In this document: in pieces, positions 16,933 through 24,805 of the stretch
Layout of the letters: each line of letters begins with the position of its first letter
Numbering within the stretch: position 1 is the first letter of the stretch
Assembly: GCA_910585755.1 (NCBI GenBank)
Contig: CAJUFH010000005.1
Location: forward strand, 1 to 64,000
DNA length: 64,000 bases
Direction: 5' to 3'
Source: an uncultured Muribaculaceae bacterium
GTDB lineage: Bacteria; Bacteroidota; Bacteroidia; Bacteroidales; Muribaculaceae
Position numbers and translations under genes: made by a program
Notes under the pieces: generated by a model
What the model was told of the DNA's origin: nothing
Databases searched by the model: none
The model's input: the letters and a program-made list of their open reading frames with translations, nothing else

Positions 16933-18144
16933 TCACTCCATCCCTGGCAGCCGGTAGTTCTGGAAGATGATGCGCTGGCCCCCGTCGGAGCACGCCTCTT
17001 CGGTCAGTATGCCGAGCGTTCCGTCGTCAAGAATCGCCATGGAGGTGTAGATCGAGGGGCAGTAGCTGGTCTGGCGGAGGCGCTGCCAGGTGGCTCCGTT
17101 GTCGGCGCTGGTCCACAGGGCCACATCGCGCCTCCCCTCCGGCGCGGGAAGGGAATGGAGGAGCAGCTTCTTCCCTCCCGGCGTGGTCCAGTTGATAACC
17201 TCGCCGTTGCATGCCGGGTCGATGAGGGTCGCCGACCTTTCGGCCGCAGTCCAGGTGCGTCCGCCGTCGGAGGAATAGCTGAACTTGCGCCCCTGGCTCT
17301 TCTGCCGGGAGCGTATGGAGGCCATGACACGCCCGTCGGGGAGCTGGACGAACTTCGTCTCGTCGCCATCGGTGTCGACCGGCTGCCCCGACGAGGTCCA
17401 AGTCTCCCCCCCGTCGTCGGAGTATACGCAGTAAACGTCGAGCGGCTCCCATTTCTTGTCGCCGCGCCGCGACACCATCGCAAACATCAGCCTCCCGTCG
17501 CGCAGCTGCAGTCCGCGTCCAGAGGTAGCGAAACCCGTCAGCCCCTCTACCGCGGCGTCGCTGCCGGGCTTGCCGTAGAACTGGTCTGTGATGTCGGCCG
17601 GTGCGCTCCAGGTTTCCCCGCCGTCGGTGCTCCGGCTGACGGTAATTCGGGCCGGGGAGGGGAGGCCCCCCTCGTCCCACAATCCGCGTCCGTGGGTCGC
17701 GATTACCAGCAGTGCCTTGCGCCGGGAGTCATATATCATGCAGGGGTCGCCGTAGCCCCCTTCCTCGTTGTGGGTCATGACGGGGATTTGCGGCGACCAG
17801 CTCCGGCCGTTGTCGTCGGAATAGCGGGCGACGACGTCGATGCGCCCTGGAAGGTCGGCGTTCGAGTCGATGCGTTTGTCGGCGACGGCGACTATGCGGC
17901 CCGACGGCAGGACTCCGATGGCCGGGATGCGGTAGAATTTCGACCCCTCCTCTCCGGGATTGAAAACCGCCGTGCGGCTGACGAGCGCCCCGTCCTCGCC
18001 GTTGGACGCGCGCATGTAGGGGGTATTTGTTGTCGCTTTCGGCGTACGGGCGCTAAGGCCTTCCGCGGCCGGAGCCGCAATAAAGGCGGAAATGCACAGG
18101 ATTTGCGCGAGAATCGGTTTCATGGGGCGGAGAATCGGTTTCAT
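16933..18144 (-). CDS. GH33 exo-alpha-sialidase, secreted
   Basis: A 403-residue protein with a signal peptide (ILAQILCISAFIAAPAAEG) and a six-bladed sialidase fold. The FYRIPAIGV motif supplies the first catalytic arginine (R72), and five Asp boxes are visible (SDDNGRSW, STDGGETW, SDDGGETW, SSDGGRTW, SADNGATW). It would release terminal sialic acid from host glycans in the periplasm or outside. The start is duplicated: ATGAAACCGATTCTC occurs at 18144 and again 21 bases later at 18123, both in frame. It heads an operon with the degenerate HTCS and is divergent from the host-glycan locus, matching the first step of sialylated glycan use. No sialic acid catabolism genes are in the window. Confidence 0.92.
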   Translation of the reverse strand: MKPILRPMKPILAQILCISAFIAAPAAEGLSARTPKATTNTPYMRASNGEDGALVSRTAVFNPGEEGSKFYRIPAIGVLPSGRIVAVADKRIDSNADLPGRIDVVARYSDDNGRSWSPQIPVMTHNEEGGYGDPCMIYDSRRKALLVIATHGRGLWDEGGLPSPARITVSRSTDGGETWSAPADITDQFYGKPGSDAAVEGLTGFATSGRGLQLRDGRLMFAMVSRRGDKKWEPLDVYCVYSDDGGETWTSSGQPVDTDGDETKFVQLPDGRVMASIRSRQKSQGRKFSYSSDGGRTWTAAERSATLIDPACNGEVINWTTPGGKKLLLHSLPAPEGRRDVALWTSADNGATWQRLRQTSYCPSIYTSMAILDDGTLGILTEEACSDGGQRIIFQNYRLPGME

Positions 18145-18199
18145 GGCTAAAACAGGGGTAATGGGAAAGTTTATGATATGGTCGTTTCCTTTGACACTG

Positions 18200-18207
18200 C
18201 AAATATA
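18200..18207 (-). promoter_or_regulatory. Candidate -7 element for the sialidase operon
   Basis: On the minus strand TATATTTG (18207-18200) matches TAnnTTTG, 56 bases before the ATG at 18144. No clear TTTG is seen at -33, which is common for activator-dependent promoters. Confidence 0.45.
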
Positions 18208-18221
18208 GATAAAAAAGATGG

Positions 18222-18338
18222 ATTTCAGACATGCCGCGCAAAATAGTCACATACCTATTTTGTGCGCTAATTCCTCTTTTAGTGTCCGAAATGCCAATAT
18301 TTGCATCTTTTCTGAAATTTATAAGATGATTTCGGACA
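18222..18338. promoter_or_regulatory. Repeated ATTTCrGACA motif, candidate regulator binding sites
   Basis: ATTTCAGACA at 18222-18231, ATTTCGGACA in inverted orientation at 18292-18283, and ATTTCGGACA at 18338-end direct orientation (18329-18338). The last two form an inverted repeat separated by 36 bases. Between the first two copies is a hairpin (GCGCAAAATAG with CTATTTTGTGCGC, 18236-18267). The 458-base divergent intergenic region lies between the sialidase-regulator operon and the plus-strand locus, the expected place for operators of the AraC-type regulator encoded in the operon. Confidence 0.5.
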
Positions 18339-18359
18339 TATGAAATTTCATTCACCCCA

Positions 18360-18367
18360 TATCTTTG
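18360..18367 (+). promoter_or_regulatory. Candidate -7 element upstream of the host-glycan locus
   Basis: TATCTTTG matches TAnnTTTG. It lies 22 bases after the last ATTTCGGACA copy, so that copy sits where a -33-bound activator would act. The -33 element itself is poor. It would give a leader of about 230 bases to the gene at 18603. Confidence 0.4.
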
Positions 18368-18507
18368 CCGTCGGAAATTTATGGCGGCGCTTCTGCGGCG
18401 GCATTTTTTCCACCTGGCTTTAGGCTGTTCCAATCGGATTTTCTCGCCGCGGCCGGAGATACAATTCGGATTTTATATAAGGAAATCGCTCATCCATATA
18501 TATATTA

Positions 18508-18545
18508 GTCCGACCGGAACTGGAAAACACTCGGACCTGTCCGAG
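18508..18545. promoter_or_regulatory. GTCCGA site and CTCGGACctGTCCGAG palindrome
   Basis: GTCCGA at 18508-18513 is followed by a perfect 7+7 inverted repeat with two-base centre at 18530-18545, ending 57 bases before the ATG at 18603. The core hexamer is the same TCGGAC/GTCCGA found in the upstream motif copies. It could be an operator or an RNA hairpin in the leader. Confidence 0.4.
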
Positions 18546-18602
18546 ACCTAACTGATAACCAAACCAATTAAAATCACTTACCTTTTTCTAAACCAACACA
18601 GC

Positions 18603-19784
18603 ATGAAAAAGATTTTACTCAGTGCGGCCGCCGTCGCCGTCGCAGTTTTCGCGGCCAACGCCTACGAGCACTCCAACCCCAAAATCACCGAGGTCTACCC
18701 CAAGGCTGCCGAGGCCGAAGGCGAGCTCGCTCCCGACAACTTCAAGGGCGCTACCGCAACCTCTATCCCCAAACTCTACAAGCACCCTAACAAGGCGAGC
18801 GGTTTCTGGAACACTGACCTCTACCTTATCCGCGACAAGTTCCTCAAGGGTGGTGAATCCTTCGAGAACGGCTTGATTGTGATTGGCGGTCCTTTCGGCT
18901 GCCAGGTTGAGACGGCCGCGGAAGATATAGCCAAGGGCTTCAAGCTGGTTGACTTCGGCGGTGAATGCGGCAAGGCGTTAGTGCTTAACGGCCAGGGCTC
19001 CAAACTCGGCGAAGAGCTGGCAAAACTCGGCGTGAGCGCCGAACTCGGAGAACTCCCCGCGATTAAGGGGGGCCTGCAGTTCTACTGGGTTCCCAATCCC
19101 GCCATCATCAAGCCGTTCGCCAAAGGTAACGATGCCAACAACATCCGTCTTTCCGTAGAAGTACTCGTTTACCACAACGATCCTTCCAACACTGTCGCAG
19201 CATCCGGCAACTTCTACATCAATGACGACGCAAACAACGTTCATCCTGCAGGTTCAAACTCCGGCCCCGGCAACACCCTCGTTATGAAGGACTTCGTTTA
19301 CACATTTGCCGACAAGGCTGTCGAAGGTTCGGAATATTTCGAGGACGACTGCAAGGATCTCGCTCCCTGGTATGACGAAGCTGCCGGTGAGGCAGAAGGC
19401 GCTATACCCCACTGGAATCCTTACCGCTGGCAGGTAAACGAGGTTGACTTCGGTCTCGCTCCCGACGATGTCGATGGCGCATGGGGCTACTCTCCGCGTC
19501 TGAAAATGGAGCTGAACGCCGACTTCCTCAACGAGGGTGGAGCCCTAATCTTCCGCAACGTGAAGTTCTCAGAGGTAAAGGACGAGCCCATCGAGGGTCC
19601 CGCTCACCGCGTTAGCTGGAACTGGTACACTCTAGGTGCAGGTGCCGGTGTTGAGAACGTCGCAGCCGAAAACGCCGAAGCTCCCGCCGAATATTTTAAC
19701 CTCCAGGGCGTACGCGTCAACAACCCCGAAAACGGCATCTTCATCTGCCGTCAGGGCAGCAAAGTTACCAAGGTCGTCAAGTAA
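18603..19784 (+). CDS. Secreted protein of unknown function with C-terminal tail
   Basis: A 393-residue protein with a signal peptide ending near FAANAYEHS. No enzyme motif is recognised; the body is acidic and probably beta-rich, with repeated Gly/Asn turns. The last 30 residues (YFNLQGVRV ... GIFICRQGSKVTKVVK) match the tail shared by many secreted proteins in this window. Its general layout (signal peptide, about 330-residue body, tail) resembles the next gene, but sequence similarity between them is weak. Position just ahead of the GH18/SusCD genes and behind the putative operators suggests a secreted glycan-binding role (inference). Confidence 0.75.
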   Translation: MKKILLSAAAVAVAVFAANAYEHSNPKITEVYPKAAEAEGELAPDNFKGATATSIPKLYKHPNKASGFWNTDLYLIRDKFLKGGESFENGLIVIGGPFGCQVETAAEDIAKGFKLVDFGGECGKALVLNGQGSKLGEELAKLGVSAELGELPAIKGGLQFYWVPNPAIIKPFAKGNDANNIRLSVEVLVYHNDPSNTVAASGNFYINDDANNVHPAGSNSGPGNTLVMKDFVYTFADKAVEGSEYFEDDCKDLAPWYDEAAGEAEGAIPHWNPYRWQVNEVDFGLAPDDVDGAWGYSPRLKMELNADFLNEGGALIFRNVKFSEVKDEPIEGPAHRVSWNWYTLGAGAGVENVAAENAEAPAEYFNLQGVRVNNPENGIFICRQGSKVTKVVK

Positions 19785-19849
19785 GCGATAACCTAGAAAT
19801 CCTCTCTGCCACATTCTGATTCCAATAGTTTCTCCCTATCCTCAATCGA

Positions 19850-19885
19850 GGCTCGTACCCCCGGTAGAAACCGGGGGTACGATAG
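19850..19885 (+). terminator. Strong intergenic hairpin after the 393-residue protein gene
   Basis: CGTACCCCCGGT (19854-19865) pairs perfectly with ACCGGGGGTACG (19870-19881) around an AGAA loop, and GGCT/AGCC extend the stem past a small bulge. No T tract follows, so it could be a terminator, a processing site or an mRNA stabiliser that sets higher expression of the upstream gene. The remaining roughly 200 bases before the next gene show nothing else. Confidence 0.5.
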
Positions 19886-20078
19886 CCCCGATGGGAAATA
19901 CACCCTCTCTCCGAAACGACTCCAAACCTCACGAAACCAAGATTCCGGGCAAGGCTCCCGTCATAGCCTCTTATGACAACGAAGCGAGCGGCGGCTCTGC
20001 CGTCGCCGCCTCTCTCCCCACTTTTCTCAGACAATCAACCAAAACCTGACAACTACCAATCTTACCTACCAAACCCCA

Positions 20079-21404
20079 ATGAAGAAACTACTCTTTGCAG
20101 CCGCGGCGCTTGTCTCGATTTCCGGACTCAATGCGAAAACGGTTGACGAATGTGTGAATTTGACCCCCTACTTCGACTTTAACAAGCAGACCGAACCCAT
20201 TAAGTTCTCTGTCGGGGTTCCAAACGGAACATTCAATATGCCCTTGGACTGGTACAACAGCAATGTTATGGCCGATGGTTCAGCGATTGACGCGTCAAAT
20301 GGCATATTATCGCTTCTTGGCGGTCCCCACAACGGCTCTTTAGAGGCCGTCCGCAAGGAAGTCAACAAGTCCATCCATCTTGTCAATCTCGGCGGAACAG
20401 CGGGAACGGTATGGGTGCTGGACTACAAAGGCTCCGATTTCCGCACCGCTTGCGGCTATGAGGCAAGGATGGAAGACCGCCAGAGCACGCAGAATGTCAA
20501 CAACTTCGTGATGGAATTTATCCCGTTCCACGAATCATTTGCCGGGTATGACGGGAAAGAACTTCGTTGCCGGATAGAATTTTGCGGGTATAGAAAGGCC
20601 GGTTCTGCGAAAGCCAACACCGAGTTTTTCAAGGCTCGTATGATGAACTTCGATAATTCGGAGAAATCAACTCACAACGCTTCGCAAGGCATAAAAACTG
20701 AAACTTTCCTCAATGAGGCCAATGAGTTTGACGCTACAAAGTGGGCTGTGTTCGATTTCCCGTTCAATGCAAGCGCCAATACCAAATACCTCCAGAACCT
20801 GAAAATAGAGATGGGCAATGGCACTCTGCTTGACGCGACCCTCTTAATTCGTTCAATAAAATTTTACGACCCGACAGATGTTACAGATATCCCTGAAAGT
20901 GTCGTAACATATAAGACATATACCGCCGGAGCTATAATCCCTGTTCCCCTCCCCGAGGACGAGCATAAGCTCTATATGACCCAGGAGGAGTTCCGAGACA
21001 ATATGACTGTCACATTCCCCGTCCCGGCCAACCACAATCTCTATTATAAGGTCGAGCATAATCCTGCTTGCAATCATCCGAGCCACAACGCTCTTTCTCG
21101 GACAGGAGTCCCCGAAGGGTATACTCTCGTGGATGGAGAGAGCTATGTCTACCACGCTCCCGCAGCGGGTCACTCCGAGATTCTGACTCTTATGTCTGAA
21201 GACAAGTCGACCGGCGGCCAGGTAGAGATTTCTCATACTTTCGCATCCAACGCTGTCACGGGCATCGAGTCTGTTGGCGTTGACGGCGAATCCGCTACCG
21301 CCGAGCTTTACAACCTGCAGGGTATCCGGGTTGACGCGGCCACCGCGGCTCCTGGCATCTATATCGAACGTCGCGGTTCCGCAGCCCGCAAGGTAGCGCT
21401 CTGA
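20079..21404 (+). CDS. Secreted protein of unknown function with C-terminal tail
   Basis: A 441-residue protein with signal peptide (LFAAAALVSISGLNAKT). The body (about residues 20-290) is unrecognised. A second beta-rich segment (about 290-390) contains the short NHNLYYKVEHNP, reminiscent of an Ig-like or chitobiase-type accessory domain. The end, ELYNLQGIRVDAAT then GIYIERRGSAARKVAL, is the shared tail. Base composition looks less GC-rich and codon use less C-ending than in its neighbours, a possible sign of a different history. It sits between two hairpins, upstream of the GH18 gene; likely a surface or secreted accessory protein of the locus (inference). Confidence 0.72.
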   Translation: MKKLLFAAAALVSISGLNAKTVDECVNLTPYFDFNKQTEPIKFSVGVPNGTFNMPLDWYNSNVMADGSAIDASNGILSLLGGPHNGSLEAVRKEVNKSIHLVNLGGTAGTVWVLDYKGSDFRTACGYEARMEDRQSTQNVNNFVMEFIPFHESFAGYDGKELRCRIEFCGYRKAGSAKANTEFFKARMMNFDNSEKSTHNASQGIKTETFLNEANEFDATKWAVFDFPFNASANTKYLQNLKIEMGNGTLLDATLLIRSIKFYDPTDVTDIPESVVTYKTYTAGAIIPVPLPEDEHKLYMTQEEFRDNMTVTFPVPANHNLYYKVEHNPACNHPSHNALSRTGVPEGYTLVDGESYVYHAPAAGHSEILTLMSEDKSTGGQVEISHTFASNAVTGIESVGVDGESATAELYNLQGIRVDAATAAPGIYIERRGSAARKVAL

Positions 21405-21430
21405 ACGCCACCGGGACAATGGCATACAGG

Positions 21431-21457
21431 CAGCGGGGAAGGGATCCTTCCCTGCTG
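21431..21457 (+). terminator. Intergenic hairpin before the GH18 gene
   Basis: CAGCGGGGAAGG (21431-21442) pairs with CCTTCCCTGCTG (21446-21457), one G-U pair, three-base loop. No T tract. Terminator or mRNA-processing element. Confidence 0.4.
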
Positions 21458-21528
21458 TCGCCCGTAAAACAGGCTGGAGAAACCTTCAAGCCTATAATCA
21501 ACTGAAACTCAAAAGACTTGAAACATAT

Positions 21529-24090
21529 ATGAAGAAAACCTCATTTCTCCTCGCGGCCGTTATCGCTGCCGGATGCGCCTTACAGGCCGGGGCCGTCCCC
21601 AAGAACTATGCCCTGGAGCTGACTCCCGGGGCGACCGCCGACTGCGGTCCCCTCGCCGCTCTTTCCGGGCTTGATAAGTTCACGTTGCAGTTCTGGTTCT
21701 GCCCCGCCGAATGGGCCGAGGGCGCGACTCTGATTTCCCGCGGCGACGGCTTCAAGGTCGCCCTCGGCAAGCCGGGTACGCTGGCCATGGCTTTCGGCAA
21801 CGGCTCCCTGTCGGTATCTTCCGCCGACATGGCGGCCGGAAAATGGGCGCAGGTGACAGTAATCCGCGACGGAGCTGCCGGCAAGGTATACGTCAACAAT
21901 ACCGAGGTGCTATCCCAGGCCATCCCGGTGGTAGGTGAGTCTAACGACCCGCTGCTTTTCGGCGGAGGCTATGCGGGCCGCATCGATGAGGTGCGCCTCT
22001 TCAAGACCGCTATCCCCGAGGACTTCGAGCGCTTTGCGTTCAACACTATCAATAAGTGGCATCCGCAGTGGGCCGACCTGCTCGCCTACTATAAGTTCGA
22101 TATGATTGGCTGCCCGGAGGTTGTGGACTACAAATATATAATAGACTGGCGTTCGGCCAAGGACCGCGGACTCACCTATGAGCGCGAGGGGCAGCAGAAC
22201 AATCACGGCCTGCTTGCCGGGGGCGCCAAAAAAACGGAAGTGACAGACAACGACCGTATGCCCTACCTCGTAAACGCCGGATATACCGCCAACGAGCGAT
22301 TCTTCGACCGCATTATTCCGCAGGACCAGTACCTGCTCCACAACGAAATCATCAACCTGGCCGGACTCAGCGCCAACGACGGCACGGCCACGGAACAGAA
22401 TCCGACGCGCCACGCCGAGGTTACCGCCCAGTGGCTTCCCGAATACGAGGGACGCACGGGCGTGCTCTCGTTCGACGGCAACGGAGGACTGAACCGCAAG
22501 GACCTCCTGTCCAATAACTCCGCTTACGCCGTGGAGATGTGGCTTTACATCGACGAGTGGACCGACGGCGCTGTGCTGATAGCCCGCGAGAACGCAGGCA
22601 AGACCGAGGGCATATCAATCGAGCTTGGCAAGAACAAGGCTGGCAAGGACAACAGCCTGGTGATCCGCGTAGACGGCAACAACTGGCGCTACCCGGTAGC
22701 GTCCCGACTCACTACCGGTGCATGGCACTATCTGGCGGTTAGCTCGGAGACCAACCCGACCTCCTCGTCGCAGTGTTTCAACGTGATAGTCGACGGGAAC
22801 GTCGTCACTGCCCGCGCCGCCAATCACGATGGTGGTACTAACATTACATTCTCTGGCAGCAACGACTGCGTGATGTTCCAGGGCTTCAAGGGAAAAGTCG
22901 ACAACTTCTGCACCTGGACTGCCGCGCGCACCGTCTCCGCGTTGAACGAACACAAGGATGGCTATGTCGTCCCCTCGCTGACAGTACGCACCAACCGCGA
23001 GAAAATTGACTTTTCCGAAGCTCTCTATCTCTTCGACATGGCAGATAATCCCGGTTGGGACAGCTACTCCAACGAGGAGTGGTTCCGCGCTATGCGTTCT
23101 GCCTACGAGGGCTATACCAAGCCCCGCATGATTTTATCCTACCGCGGTCCCTCCCAGTCGGGCGGCGGCGCCCCGAACCTCAGCGGCTCTAACGGAATTT
23201 TCTCTAACGAGGCCGCCCGCAAGAAGTTCGCCCGAATGGTGACGGAGCAGTCGAAGAACTACGACGGCGTGGAGCTTGACTTCGAGTGGGTGTACGGTAG
23301 CGACTGGAACAACTACGCCCTGCTTTCCGCCGAAATCCGCGCCGCGCTTCCCCCGGAGAAGAGCTTCCACGTTTCCTGCCACAACGTCACCTTCAACTAT
23401 CCGCTGTCGGAAATGGACAAGGTCAACGCCTTTACTTTCCAGCAGTACGGTCCGCAGGAGGTTCACAGCCGTTATTCCCATTTCGAGAGCATGTGCCAGC
23501 AGTTCGTCAAATACGGCTTCCCGAAAGAGAAAATCCTTACGTCATACGCCACCACCACGGCCAAAGGCTCAAAAGGGTCTCCGATCAAGGGTATCAAAGA
23601 CGACTTCGTGCCCGACGATACCTACGAGCTTACCGACGCGGATATCGAATACAAGGAGTTCAACGGCGAGAAATTCGCCTTCACAGGCCCCAAGCAGGTC
23701 TACAAGCGCGCCAAGTACACCCGCGAGAACAACCTCGGCGGCATATTCTACTGGGATATGGGTAACGACTACTGGATTTCGCAGGAGCAGATGGGCAAGT
23801 ACAACTTCGCGAAATACTGCTCCTACGGCCTGAACGCCAACATCGACCCGCTGGTCGACCATGTGGAGGTGCTTCACACACCGGCCGGTGTCAGTAATGT
23901 GACAGCCGATTCCCACTCAGCGAAACTGTCGGTCAGTATTAGCGGGGCCACATCTGCTTTCAGCGAGCCTGTCGCTGTCTACACTGTCTCCGGCGCGGTA
24001 GTCGCCGCCGGTGTCCGTTCGGTTTCCCTTCCCGGAGGGGTATATGTCGCCAAAGGCGCTGACTCTTCCGTGAAATTCGTAGTCAAGTAA
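21529..24090 (+). CDS. LamG-LamG-GH18 endoglycosidase with C-terminal tail
   Basis: An 853-residue secreted enzyme. After a signal peptide (ending near LQAGA) come two concanavalin-like LamG modules (about residues 45-175 and 305-460, with LQFWFCPAEW and VEMWLYIDEW), then a GH18 domain (about 480-790). The catalytic motif is DGVELDFE (D579-E586), with Glu as the acid and E582 replacing the usual second Asp; LSYRGPSQSGGG resembles endo-beta-N-acetylglucosaminidases of the EndoF type. It probably cleaves the chitobiose core of N-glycans, although chitinase activity cannot be excluded. The tail (VAVYTVSGAVVAAG ... GGVYVAKGADSSVKFVVK) suggests surface export. Genes for a lipoprotein and SusC/SusD follow closely. 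Confidence 0.87.
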   Translation: MKKTSFLLAAVIAAGCALQAGAVPKNYALELTPGATADCGPLAALSGLDKFTLQFWFCPAEWAEGATLISRGDGFKVALGKPGTLAMAFGNGSLSVSSADMAAGKWAQVTVIRDGAAGKVYVNNTEVLSQAIPVVGESNDPLLFGGGYAGRIDEVRLFKTAIPEDFERFAFNTINKWHPQWADLLAYYKFDMIGCPEVVDYKYIIDWRSAKDRGLTYEREGQQNNHGLLAGGAKKTEVTDNDRMPYLVNAGYTANERFFDRIIPQDQYLLHNEIINLAGLSANDGTATEQNPTRHAEVTAQWLPEYEGRTGVLSFDGNGGLNRKDLLSNNSAYAVEMWLYIDEWTDGAVLIARENAGKTEGISIELGKNKAGKDNSLVIRVDGNNWRYPVASRLTTGAWHYLAVSSETNPTSSSQCFNVIVDGNVVTARAANHDGGTNITFSGSNDCVMFQGFKGKVDNFCTWTAARTVSALNEHKDGYVVPSLTVRTNREKIDFSEALYLFDMADNPGWDSYSNEEWFRAMRSAYEGYTKPRMILSYRGPSQSGGGAPNLSGSNGIFSNEAARKKFARMVTEQSKNYDGVELDFEWVYGSDWNNYALLSAEIRAALPPEKSFHVSCHNVTFNYPLSEMDKVNAFTFQQYGPQEVHSRYSHFESMCQQFVKYGFPKEKILTSYATTTAKGSKGSPIKGIKDDFVPDDTYELTDADIEYKEFNGEKFAFTGPKQVYKRAKYTRENNLGGIFYWDMGNDYWISQEQMGKYNFAKYCSYGLNANIDPLVDHVEVLHTPAGVSNVTADSHSAKLSVSISGATSAFSEPVAVYTVSGAVVAAGVRSVSLPGGVYVAKGADSSVKFVVK

Positions 24091-24116
24091 AAAACTTAAC
24101 CTATCTATATTACCTG

Positions 24117-24764
24117 ATGAAAAAATTAATTTATCTGATTGCCGGACTCGGACTCCTGGGTGGTTTCGCCGCCTGCGAGGACGACAACGACAACCCCGGC
24201 GACTTCTCCCTCAAGTCGGAACTCGAACTGGGGACAATCACTTCGGCCAAGGGGCACGTCTATCCCCTGACGGTAGAGGAAACGAAAGATACCACTTACG
24301 AGTACTTCTACACGGTGCGCGACACGCTTAAGGACGAGAACGGCGAACCGATTCTCGACGACCTGGGCCAGTTGCAGATTACCGCGCACGAGGAAAGCTA
24401 TTTCTCCAAGAAGACTGCCAAGCTTATCAAGATGAAGAAAATCACCCTCTTCGGGCAGGCTGACACGCTGACCATCCCCGTCGTCTCCAACGCCAAATGG
24501 AGCGCACCGATGCCTATATTCAAGCGCGACGACAAGGATATGACCCCGTGGTTCTCAAACTACGGCTCGACGCTCGCCGGGGGAGGCAACTCGTATATCA
24601 AGCTGGCTGTCGGCATTGGCCGTTCGGCCCGCTCCTACTGCGGATACCAGCGGGTGCTGACCAGCGACTCGATGATTATGTACGTCATCCCCATAACGCA
24701 GGTCGGACGCGGCCAGACCCCTCCCGACTACGACATGTCGCTTGAAACTACCTCCGCCGAATAA
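24117..24764 (+). CDS. BACON-like lipoprotein of the host-glycan locus
   Basis: A 215-residue lipoprotein (GGFAACEDDND lipobox followed by acidic residues, the usual surface-export signal in Bacteroidota). The C-terminal half (about residues 115-205) shows the BACON pattern: alternating strand TLTIPVVSNAKWSAP, a WFS turn, GGGNSYIKLAVGIG, and the final strand IPITQVGRG. BACON modules in glycan loci act as spacers or bind mucin-like glycans. It lies 26 bases after the GH18 gene and 41 before susC, so it is in the same operon. Probably a small surface glycan-binding or scaffold protein (inference). Confidence 0.6.
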   Translation: MKKLIYLIAGLGLLGGFAACEDDNDNPGDFSLKSELELGTITSAKGHVYPLTVEETKDTTYEYFYTVRDTLKDENGEPILDDLGQLQITAHEESYFSKKTAKLIKMKKITLFGQADTLTIPVVSNAKWSAPMPIFKRDDKDMTPWFSNYGSTLAGGGNSYIKLAVGIGRSARSYCGYQRVLTSDSMIMYVIPITQVGRGQTPPDYDMSLETTSAE

Positions 24765-24805
24765 AGCATCATAACCAGTCTTCTACCAATCATCTATCAC
24801 ACGTC

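Noticed and set aside
18053..18433. Minus-strand open frame of 126 codons across the sialidase start and intergenic region
   Set aside because: It overlaps the sialidase 5' end in another frame and covers the predicted promoters and motif repeats; its product has no recognisable features.
21540..21580. AAGC in the GH18 signal peptide as a lipobox
   Set aside because: The -3 residue is Ala and the residues after Cys are hydrophobic without the acidic export signal; signal peptidase I cleavage near QAGA fits better.
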